Source of the DNA: JAJDFU01 sp964641965
GTDB taxonomy: Bacteria; Bacteroidota; Bacteroidia; Chitinophagales; Saprospiraceae
Length of the DNA stretch: 21,505 nt
Reading direction: 5' to 3'
Assembly: GCA_964641965.1 (NCBI GenBank)
Contig: CAZXLD010000065.1
Location: 1-21,505 of the forward strand
Under the pieces are notes generated by a model that was given only the letters and a program-made list of their open reading frames with translations, was not told where the DNA came from and did not search any database. The translations under genes were made by a program, and so were the position numbers. Positions within the stretch are counted from its first letter, which is position 1. Each line of letters opens with the position of its first letter. Below are positions 14,790 to 21,505 of this stretch, one piece after another.

Positions 14790-15071
14790 GCGAAAGGGTC
14801 TTGGTTTGATTGGTACCTAGCCTACGGGTATGCCCTAGAGCAGCCACAGAGCGGAACCACTCAGGTAAATTACCAACAATAGTCTTATTTCCAAGGCCGG
14901 CCAGGCAATTCAGCAGGTCTACAGGCAGGCATTTGATGTGTGACCAAGTGTACTCAGGTGGCACCCATTTTTCATTAATCGATTGAATATCAATGCTGGT
15001 CGATTGTGTAGCTCGTAAAGTAGGCAGCTAAAGACAATCCTCTTTTATTTACAAACAAATCACCTGGACAA

Positions 15072-16313
15072 ATGAAATCTGTTTTTAATATTGGCTTGGC
15101 GTTGAAAAATGTGCGCAGCCGTTTTTTCCATACCTTCTTATCCATTTTGGGAATGGTCATAGGGGTGGCTGCTTTGGTCGGTACGCTTTCCCTGATCGAC
15201 GGCATGGAAAAATTTGCCAAAGAACAAATCGCTTCCAACACTTCTTTACAGACTATTCAGATTCGAAGCAAGCAATTCAAGGAAGTTAATGGGGTCCGGG
15301 TTTTGCGGGATACCCAGTATGTATTAGATTACGAGGCATTTGAGCAATTAATATCCCGGTCGGATAATTGGACCCGCGCCATGCTTCGAAGCTTTGTTCC
15401 GGGCAACATCCAATTGTACCAGGATTCAGACACCATTCAATCTGCTGCTTATTTGACTGGAGTAGCGCGTTGGGGCGAGCCGTTTTCGGAGGAAGAGGAA
15501 CAGGATTTGATCGGTCGGACGCTTTCAGAAGCAGATATCAAGGCTAGAGAACGGGTTTGTGTACTCAACCAACGGATGGCAGAGTCCCTCAAGGGAGATC
15601 AGGAACCGGCTGCCTTATTGGGGCAACACATCCAGACTCCGTATGGAAAGTTGGAGGTGGTTGGGATTGAAACGCAGAAAGATGATCGAAATCAACCTGT
15701 CCTGCTTTTCCCATTCACACTCTATAATCCGGAAGATCTTGAAAAAAGGTTACCGTTTGGAGCAGTAGAGGTAGTTGATGTGACCATGGTCAATCAAGTA
15801 AAAGACAGTTTGATCAGTTGGCTGGATGCGCAATTTCCAAATGGGAAGGCCTCGTTTCAGGTGCAAACCAATGCTTTTTGGGTGAGCCAGGCAGAGAAAG
15901 GGTTTCTGTTGTTTCGGGTCATCATGGGGATGATTGTAGGTTTATCGGTCTTAGTGGGCGGTATCGGTATTATGAACGTGATGTTAATCACGGTGCGCGA
16001 CCGGACTTCTGAAATTGGTATTTGCAAGGCCATGGGTGCCCGAAGACGGGACATATTCTTGCAATTCTTGTCGGAGTCCATTACCATTTCCAGCTTGGGC
16101 AGCTTCTTGGGTCTGGTATTGGGCTTGCTGGCAACCCTGGCGGCCGTCCCGATTATCAAATCCGTAGTGGATGTACCCTTCCAAGCAGCCTATACCCTAA
16201 ATACCCTGCTGGTAATTGTGGTTATTGCCATTTTGGTCGGGGTTTTATTTGGTACCTACCCGGCCTTGACAGCATCCAGGCTAGATCCGGTAGATGCTAT
16301 GCGAAGAGAGTGA
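15072..16313 (+). CDS. MacB/FtsX-family ABC transporter permease
   Basis: The product is 413 residues with the standard MacB layout. Transmembrane helix one lies around 20-42 (FFHTFLSILGMVIGVAALVG), then a periplasmic domain of about 230 residues. Three C-terminal helices lie around 278-308, 335-360 and 376-396. The cytoplasmic loop after helix two holds the typical RTSEIGICKAMGARRRDIFLQFL, which contacts the ATPase. The sequence ends with SRLDPVDAMRRE, also typical. This class moves no solute across the membrane by itself; it transmits ATPase motion to periplasmic partners (lipoprotein, peptide or toxin extrusion). No ATPase gene lies next to it in the window, so the partner must be elsewhere or the gene is a lone permease. 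It lies 282 bases from the divergent GMC gene and convergent with galactokinase. Confidence 0.9.
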   Translation: MKSVFNIGLALKNVRSRFFHTFLSILGMVIGVAALVGTLSLIDGMEKFAKEQIASNTSLQTIQIRSKQFKEVNGVRVLRDTQYVLDYEAFEQLISRSDNWTRAMLRSFVPGNIQLYQDSDTIQSAAYLTGVARWGEPFSEEEEQDLIGRTLSEADIKARERVCVLNQRMAESLKGDQEPAALLGQHIQTPYGKLEVVGIETQKDDRNQPVLLFPFTLYNPEDLEKRLPFGAVEVVDVTMVNQVKDSLISWLDAQFPNGKASFQVQTNAFWVSQAEKGFLLFRVIMGMIVGLSVLVGGIGIMNVMLITVRDRTSEIGICKAMGARRRDIFLQFLSESITISSLGSFLGLVLGLLATLAAVPIIKSVVDVPFQAAYTLNTLLVIVVIAILVGVLFGTYPALTASRLDPVDAMRRE

Positions 16314-16358
16314 AGAGAATGGGATTAGGGATTGTAGAATGCGGATTTTTATTTTTGA

Positions 16359-17522
16359 TTAAACCAACTCGTCACTCATCACATCTACTCCATTCCCTAA
16401 TTTAAATTCAATCACCTCCGGTTCAATACTTGTTTTTTGAAAATAGGCTTTTTTTATTCGATTAAGAATGGGCCCCTTAGCGGTGGACTTGATTAAATTC
16501 AATGTACAACCACCAAAGCCGCCTCCTACTTGACGAGCTCCCAATACATCCGGTTCGTTTTTAGTTAAATCGATCAGAAAGTCAATCTCCGGTACGGTGA
16601 CTTCGTATTCGAATTGGAGACCTTCATGGGAAGCGTATAAGAGTTGGCCGGCCCTTTTCAGGTCCTCGTTTTGCAGGGCTTGGATCATGTGCTGCACCCG
16701 CTCGTTTTCGGCTATCACAAAGGAAGCGCGTTTGAAGTCCGTAGGTTCGAGTTGGTCTTTCCAGGTTTCCAGCTTTGACATGTCAACATCACGAAGGCTA
16801 TTTATTTGGGAATACTCTTGGGCCAGGGTATGTACCACCCGTTCGCAAGAAGCTCTGCGATCGTTGTATCCGCTATCGGCGGCCAGTTCGTGCTTGATTT
16901 TGGAATTGATCAACACCAAAGCAAAGGCTCCTGTATGCAGCGAATAGTAGTTGAAAGTGAGGTGTTGGCAGTCCAGGCAAAAGGGCTGGTTTTCCTTGCC
17001 GAACAGAACTGCATATTGATCCATCAATCCGCAATTTAATCCGATTCTATGCTCCGCGGCTTGGGCCAGCAAGGCATTTTCAGGACGGGGTATTTCCAAA
17101 TTGTATAGTTTCGATATACCATGAATCAGCCCACAGCATAAGGCTGCTGAAGAAGACAAGCCGGCCCCAATCGGGATATTTCCACCAAAAACGACCTGAA
17201 TACCGCCTATTGGATACCCCTTTTCCGTCAGGATAGTCAATACGGCATGGATGTAAGCTTTCCAGCCTTCCCTACCTGCGGGGTCTGCCTCCTTGAGGTT
17301 GAAAACCAACTCCTCTTGCAGGTTCCAGGCTTGTACCTCTACCAGGGAGCCTGGGCCTTTACCCATGGCCAACCAGATATACTTATCGATAGCGGCTGGA
17401 AACACGAATCCCTGATTGTAATCTGTATGCTCGCCAATCAGGTTGATGCGACCAGGGGCCTGAATAAGAATAGGATCGTGTTGAAATTTTTCCTTAAAGG
17501 CCTGGACAATGGAATTTTTCAT
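16359..17522 (-). CDS. galK: Galactokinase
   Basis: The product is 387 residues, the standard size of galactokinase, a GHMP-family enzyme that phosphorylates galactose to galactose 1-phosphate in the Leloir pathway. Motifs are in order. The galactokinase signature APGRINLIGEHTDY lies at 22-35, with R25 as the catalytic Arg. The GHMP ATP-binding motif IPIGAGLSSSAALCCG is at 116-131. GLMDQYA is at 165-171, with D168 as the catalytic base. The C-terminal GHMP motif GARQVGGGFGGCTLN is near the end. No truncation or missing residues were seen. No galT, galE or galM is present in the window. It is divergent from a secreted hydrolase gene over a 141-base spacer and convergent with the MacB-like permease. 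It is cytoplasmic. Confidence 0.95.
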   Translation of the reverse strand: MKNSIVQAFKEKFQHDPILIQAPGRINLIGEHTDYNQGFVFPAAIDKYIWLAMGKGPGSLVEVQAWNLQEELVFNLKEADPAGREGWKAYIHAVLTILTEKGYPIGGIQVVFGGNIPIGAGLSSSAALCCGLIHGISKLYNLEIPRPENALLAQAAEHRIGLNCGLMDQYAVLFGKENQPFCLDCQHLTFNYYSLHTGAFALVLINSKIKHELAADSGYNDRRASCERVVHTLAQEYSQINSLRDVDMSKLETWKDQLEPTDFKRASFVIAENERVQHMIQALQNEDLKRAGQLLYASHEGLQFEYEVTVPEIDFLIDLTKNEPDVLGARQVGGGFGGCTLNLIKSTAKGPILNRIKKAYFQKTSIEPEVIEFKLGNGVDVMSDELV

Positions 17523-17663
17523 TTCACCTATACTGTCATTTTTAGGGAGTGATCTAGGGGAAGTTCCCGATTAACATCAGCCACCCATGCTTACTAATCC
17601 TCAAAATCTAACTACATTGTTTTCCGCAAGTTTAGATTATTTTCAGGCATTCAAAGTAGATCT

Positions 17664-18596
17664 ATGCTAAATCGATTTCCCAAGATCTTGTTGCTTTTGT
17701 ACACCCTGGTCCTACCAAGGCTCGCGGTTAGCCAGGAGCAAATCTCAATCCCCGACCTGGACGCCATTACTCGAACGATTACCCTGGAGGGGATGGAATT
17801 CCCGTATTACGATATTGGAGCAGGTCCTGTAGTACTCTTGTTGCATGGATTTCCCGATTCCAAAAAGCTTTGGCGCTATCAGCTACAGCCTTTGGCGGAT
17901 GCCGGCTTTCGGGTCATTGCGCCTGATTTGCGCGGGTATGGGGATGCGCCAAAGCCTGCATCAGTGGAGGCTTATCGCGTTTCTAATATTTTAAACGACC
18001 TAAATGCATTGTTGGATGGGCTTGACCTGGATCAGGTGCATGTGGTCGGCCACGATTGGGGCGGCACTATTGCCTGGGTGTTTGTTGGAAACTTTCCGGA
18101 GCGCTGCAAAAGTATCACCGGTCTTACGGTGGGGGCACCTGGGGCTCCAGGCAGGCGTTCAATGGAGCAGCTGGAAAAGTTTTGGTACATCTTTTTCTTT
18201 ATGAATGAAGGTGTTGCAGAAGAATGGCTGCGACGGGACGATTGGCAGGGGTTGCGCCTGTGGACCCGGGGTGAGGGTGACTTGGATCAATACATCAAAG
18301 ACCTGGGACGAGAAGGGGCACTGACAGCGGGACTTAACTGGTACCGGGCTAATTTTACCCCAGCTTCCTTGAATAACACAAGTGCGAACCCGCCTCATAT
18401 CCGGGTACCGGCTATGGGGATTACTGCTGAAAATGATGCTTTTTTATTGGAGCCCCATGTAAAAACTTCCGATGTGATGGTAGATGCTTCCTGGCGGTAT
18501 CATGTGATGAAAAATGCCTCCCATTGGCTCATGTTGGACCAACCGGCACAATTGAATGCCTGGTTGATCAGCTTTTTGAAGGAGGTTGAGGATTAA
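17664..18596 (+). CDS. Secreted alpha/beta hydrolase, epoxide-hydrolase-like
   Basis: The product is 310 residues with an N-terminal signal peptide (about 1-23, LLLLYTLVLPRLAVSQ). The alpha/beta-hydrolase features are clear. The oxyanion motif HGFP is at 61-64. The nucleophile elbow GHDWGG is at 129-134, with Asp131 instead of Ser, as in epoxide hydrolases and dehalogenases. The acid is D258 (ENDAF), and H287 is in KNASHWLMLDQP. A lid tyrosine candidate is Y227 (NWYRANF), which would support epoxide hydrolase chemistry, but the second lid tyrosine was not pinned down. The Asp nucleophile argues against an esterase. The signal peptide is unusual, as most epoxide hydrolases are cytoplasmic, so it probably acts in the periplasm. 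It stands alone, divergent from galK. The substrate is unknown. Confidence 0.87.
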   Translation: MLNRFPKILLLLYTLVLPRLAVSQEQISIPDLDAITRTITLEGMEFPYYDIGAGPVVLLLHGFPDSKKLWRYQLQPLADAGFRVIAPDLRGYGDAPKPASVEAYRVSNILNDLNALLDGLDLDQVHVVGHDWGGTIAWVFVGNFPERCKSITGLTVGAPGAPGRRSMEQLEKFWYIFFFMNEGVAEEWLRRDDWQGLRLWTRGEGDLDQYIKDLGREGALTAGLNWYRANFTPASLNNTSANPPHIRVPAMGITAENDAFLLEPHVKTSDVMVDASWRYHVMKNASHWLMLDQPAQLNAWLISFLKEVED

Positions 18597-18646
18597 TTTC
18601 CAGAATTTTAAGGGGAATTGAATAGATCTATGTGCTGGGTAACAGA

Positions 18647-19819
18647 TCAAGCAATTGGTTGAGCATGACACAAGCTTTTTGTCAAGGTCTGTAAAAACGC
18701 CACTCCTTTTTCCAACTGCTCCTTGGCTATAAACTCATTGGCACGATGTGCCTGTGCAATAGACCCCGGTCCGCAAATAACGGTTTCGAAACCTTCGTTG
18801 GCAAACTGACCGGCTTCTGCCGCGTACGAAACCGCATCTAATTCGTCAATTCCGCTCAACCGTTTGATCCACGGCACTACGGAAAGGTGCTCAGCAGTAT
18901 CCAGGGCAGGGACAGGGGGATGATGTTGGATCACTTCAATTTGAAATCCGGGAAAGGTTTCTCGGAGTACTTCTTCTCTTTCCCGGCAAAAGGCTTTAAA
19001 CTCGGCAATGATTGCATGTACATCATCCATTGGGATGGTCCGGACATCCCACTTGAATTGGGCTTGATCGGCAATGACATTAGGGGCGATACCGCCTTGA
19101 AACATGCCGCAGTGCAAAGAGGTGTGCGGAGGATCAAACCGCTTGTCAATCCGACCTGCTTCGACCAACTGATGCATTTTATTTTCAATCCAGGTAATCA
19201 GACGAACCGATTCGTGTATGGCACTGACCTCCTGCCTGATCCGGCTACTGTGACCAGCTGAACCATTAACCTGGACATCCAGCACACAGATTCCCTTTTG
19301 CCCTATCACAGGTTGCATTAAGGATGGCTCTCCGATAATGGCATACTTGGGGGTTTCGGTATAATAATTCCGGATGTCCCTGGCCAACGCTGGACCGGCC
19401 AAACATCCAATCTCCTCATCATAAGAAAAGGCGAAGTAAATCGGATATTGCAGCTCTGCCTTTACCATCTCCGGCAACATAGCCAGACAACAGGCAATAA
19501 AGCCCTTCATGTCACAACTGCCCCGGCCATAGAGCCTTCCATCGCCCTTATCAGTCAAGACAAAAGGATCGGTGTCCCAATTCTGCCCTTCTGTGGGCAC
19601 TACATCAGTATGCCCCGACAGGATTACGCCACCGTCTACAGCCGGACCGATCCGGCAATGCAGGGAGGCTTTAGTTTTATCGGCTTCATCGAAGAGCAAT
19701 TTCGTTTTGATGCCGTATCCTTCAACATAGTCTTTAATCCAGGTAATCAGTTCCAGGTTGCCTTGTCCGCCCAATACAGGGTAGGCAACTAGCTTGGTGA
19801 GCAGTTCTTGTACAGTCAT
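18647..19819 (-). CDS. argE: ArgE-type acetylornithine deacetylase (M20 peptidase)
   Basis: From the ATG at 19819 the product is 390 residues. A start at 19855 adds 12 residues, but the shorter start fits the family better, since MTVQELLTKLVAYPV matches the usual ArgE N terminus. The metal and catalytic motifs are present (numbered for 390 residues): GHTDVVP with H70 and D72, RGSCDMKG with D103, DEEIG with E135/E136, GEPS with E164, and QAHRANE with H358. These are the two-zinc and active-site residues of the M20A family. ArgE removes the acetyl group from N-acetylornithine in arginine synthesis. The gene lies just downstream of a YfcC-type carrier on the same strand and no arg genes are near, so catabolic hydrolysis of an imported acyl amino acid is an alternative. 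It is cytoplasmic. Confidence 0.88.
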   Translation of the reverse strand: MTVQELLTKLVAYPVLGGQGNLELITWIKDYVEGYGIKTKLLFDEADKTKASLHCRIGPAVDGGVILSGHTDVVPTEGQNWDTDPFVLTDKGDGRLYGRGSCDMKGFIACCLAMLPEMVKAELQYPIYFAFSYDEEIGCLAGPALARDIRNYYTETPKYAIIGEPSLMQPVIGQKGICVLDVQVNGSAGHSSRIRQEVSAIHESVRLITWIENKMHQLVEAGRIDKRFDPPHTSLHCGMFQGGIAPNVIADQAQFKWDVRTIPMDDVHAIIAEFKAFCREREEVLRETFPGFQIEVIQHHPPVPALDTAEHLSVVPWIKRLSGIDELDAVSYAAEAGQFANEGFETVICGPGSIAQAHRANEFIAKEQLEKGVAFLQTLTKSLCHAQPIA

Positions 19820-19893
19820 ATCTGCAAGGTAGGGAAATGAGATGGAAGCCGACACAGCGGAAAAGATAACTCAACAACATCTTCACACTAAGA

Positions 19894-21294
19894 TTAAGAG
19901 TATCCTACCGCTACAGCTATTAGGAGCGTAACCCAGGATAAAGCCAATACCACCAAAACAATGGGGAAAATAAAGCGTAGCCAACGATCTAGCGGCACCC
20001 GGCACATACTCAACATGGCAATGAGTCCACCCAGTGTCGGATTCATAAGGTTGGTCACCCCATCGCCAATCTGGTAAGCCAGGATTGTGGTTTGTCGGGT
20101 AAGACCCAGGAGCTCGCCCAAGGGGATCATCACTGGTAAAGACGCCAATGCTTGTCCGCTTCCGGAAGGAATAAAAAAGTTGATCACACATTGACTGGCC
20201 GACATCGCAATAGCAGAAGCATACAGAGGAAGTCCTTGCAATACTTCGGAGAGTTGGAAGGAAATGGTGTCGTTGATTTGACCGGTCTCCATAAGTACCT
20301 TAATCGAAGTAGCATACCCAACCATGAAAGCTCCCGGAGCAGCGGCTGCAATACCTTTGAGCACCTCCTCGCTAATTTGGGTCGGGCTAAAACCGGCAAT
20401 CAAGCCAGCCAAAAGAGCGATCATCAGGAAGATGGCAGATAATTCATTGATGTACCAATGGAATTTAAAAACACCATACAAACCAACGCCAAGACCAATT
20501 AAAAATACGGCTAACACGGCCCAGTTGTTGGACGTCATGGCGTATTTGTGGATGGGCTTGGTAAGGCCAAAACCTTGGGTGTCTAGTCCTTGTCCAAGCC
20601 CACCGGCTGGATGGCGGTCGATTTTCTGTGCATATCGGACATTGTACCAGGCAAGAATGGCCAATGCAGAAAAACACAATATAGATCGCAACCAAGCTCC
20701 CGAAAACAAAGGCAATTCCGCGATCTTCTGCCCAGTACCCACCGTGTAGGGGTTGATGGGAGAGAGGCCAAAGCCAATCGTAATGGCTGCTACTGAAATG
20801 CCGGCTGCCAGGATTAGGTCCCCACCTATGGCCAGGCTTAGCACACCTGCAATAGGTACCAGGGCAATATTGTTTTCATACCCCACCGCTACGCCTAATC
20901 CTCCAAATACGAAGGTCATCAATACAATGATCAGGGGTTTTTGCTCATAGCCCAGGGTGTTGACCAGGGTACCAACGCCATTTTCAAGGGCTTTGGACCG
21001 ATCCAGGATACCAAACATGATTCCACCGGATAGTACAATGAAAATAATCTCGGCGGCTGCCTTGAATCCAAGTGGAATAGCAACAAAGAGTTCCAGCAAA
21101 TTGACAGGAGTAGATGGTACAGTCTGGTAGGAGCCAGGAATGACCCTGCTTCGGCCATCTATGACCTCTCGTGCATAAGTACCTGCTGGCAGGATATAGG
21201 TCATGGCAGTTACCAACAACATAATTACGAACAGAAGGGTAACCGCATGCGGAATTCGTTCGTACCATTTTTTGGTGGAAAACTGCTTGATCAT
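19894..21294 (-). CDS. YfcC/DcuC-type carrier (C4-dicarboxylate anaerobic carrier family)
   Basis: The product is 466 residues with about ten to twelve hydrophobic helices. It belongs to the DcuC/YfcC/ArcD-like family as recognised from RIPHAVTLLFVIMLLVTAMTYILPAG at the start, a conserved GVAVGYENNIALVPI segment, FGLSPINPYTVGTGQKIAE in the middle and the C-terminal FFIPSGSGQALASLPVMIPLGE with GDGVTNLMNPTLGGLIAML. The SGSGQA and MNPT loops are shared by this group and related ion-coupled carriers. Substrates in the family range from C4-dicarboxylates to basic amino acids and short peptides; none can be assigned here. The gene is directly upstream of the ArgE-type deacetylase, so an amino-acid or acyl-amino-acid substrate is favoured by context. 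It sits in the inner membrane. Confidence 0.88.
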   Translation of the reverse strand: MIKQFSTKKWYERIPHAVTLLFVIMLLVTAMTYILPAGTYAREVIDGRSRVIPGSYQTVPSTPVNLLELFVAIPLGFKAAAEIIFIVLSGGIMFGILDRSKALENGVGTLVNTLGYEQKPLIIVLMTFVFGGLGVAVGYENNIALVPIAGVLSLAIGGDLILAAGISVAAITIGFGLSPINPYTVGTGQKIAELPLFSGAWLRSILCFSALAILAWYNVRYAQKIDRHPAGGLGQGLDTQGFGLTKPIHKYAMTSNNWAVLAVFLIGLGVGLYGVFKFHWYINELSAIFLMIALLAGLIAGFSPTQISEEVLKGIAAAAPGAFMVGYATSIKVLMETGQINDTISFQLSEVLQGLPLYASAIAMSASQCVINFFIPSGSGQALASLPVMIPLGELLGLTRQTTILAYQIGDGVTNLMNPTLGGLIAMLSMCRVPLDRWLRFIFPIVLVVLALSWVTLLIAVAVGYS

Positions 21295-21438
21295 GATCTC
21301 GCGGTTAAGCTAAATTTAAATCCTGAAAAAGAGGTTTTGGCAGATGGAGATGTCCATTTCCTATTTTGAGCCTGTTCTCTGATGAATATCCGAGTTGAAA
21401 ACACTAATCACCAAAACCAATAACTCGAACATTATACA

Positions 21439-21505
21439 ATGAGAAACCTTCTCTTCGTACTGCTTCTTTTGATTTTCGCTGGGGGATTAGTATATCTTTC
21501 ATTCG
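21439..21505 (+). CDS. Start of an unidentified gene, cut by the window end
   Basis: An ATG at 21439 opens a frame of 22 codons that runs off the right edge. The visible part is MRNLLFVLLLLIFAGGLVYLSF, a strongly hydrophobic segment suggesting a signal peptide or membrane anchor. It is divergent from the YfcC-type carrier over a 144-base spacer. The product cannot be identified from this fragment. Confidence 0.55.
   Translation, partial: MRNLLFVLLLLIFAGGLVYLSF

Noticed and set aside
14776..14964. 62-codon minus-strand frame upstream of the GMC gene
   Set aside because: It overlaps the GMC start in another frame and contains no motif I recognise; a decayed gene remnant is possible but unsupported.
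17558..17568. GGGAA-G-TTCCC palindrome between galK and the secreted hydrolase
   Set aside because: It is only 11 bases with a single copy, too short to call an operator without a regulator nearby.

Overview
The window looks like a chromosomal segment of a Bacteroidota bacterium, most likely a marine or freshwater Saprospirales-type organism. This is inferred, not proven. The reasons are the protein families present (DUF3500, a VPS10/BNR-repeat secreted protein, GMC oxidoreductase with a gluconate-dehydrogenase-subunit-3 partner, an EAD-CHAT protein, a YfcC-type carrier), the near absence of Shine-Dalgarno sequences, AT-rich spacers and a 7-bp intergenic tandem repeat. Coding density is high. 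No gap exceeds 300 bases; the largest are 14790-15071 (282 bases, nothing recognised) and 1867-2127 (261 bases, several small palindromes). No tRNA, rRNA, CRISPR array or transposase was recognised.

Layout. 1-407: the C-terminal third of a DUF3500 gene, apparently truncated. 471-1866: a tandem SnoaL-like protein divergent from an HxlR regulator, with three evenly spaced 17-bp operator-like repeats between them. 2128-3709: a minus-strand TetR, DUF2867 and membrane-protein operon with two near-identical operator-like copies, one before tetR and one over the DUF2867 start codon. 3774-4573: a strong hairpin, then a small membrane-anchored hypothetical gene and a terminator-like hairpin. 4594-8903: a TRAP-type solute-binding protein followed by a large secreted beta-propeller protein. 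8943-9019: an 11-unit heptanucleotide repeat in the spacer between divergent genes.

9112-10161 encodes a PA0069-type radical SAM protein. 10285-12191 holds two convergent conflict or immunity-type genes: an effector-associated-domain plus CHAT protease, and a TIR-domain protein with an unrecognised C-terminal domain. They are separated by only 32 bases and are the best candidate for an undescribed system. 12350-14789 is a GMC oxidoreductase and Tat-exported small-subunit operon with a ferredoxin-like cysteine cluster. 15072-21505 carries a MacB/FtsX-like permease, galactokinase, a secreted epoxide-hydrolase-like protein, an operon of a YfcC-type carrier and an ArgE-type deacetylase, and the first 22 codons of a gene that runs off the end.

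How they fit together. Several units are scavenging or catabolic: periplasmic sugar oxidation by the GMC pair, galactose phosphorylation, organic-acid binding, and amino-acid or peptide uptake coupled to deacylation. Two are small regulator-enzyme modules (HxlR/SnoaL and TetR/DUF2867). The CHAT/TIR pair forms a defence-like island. All functions come from reading motifs by eye; no database search was run.
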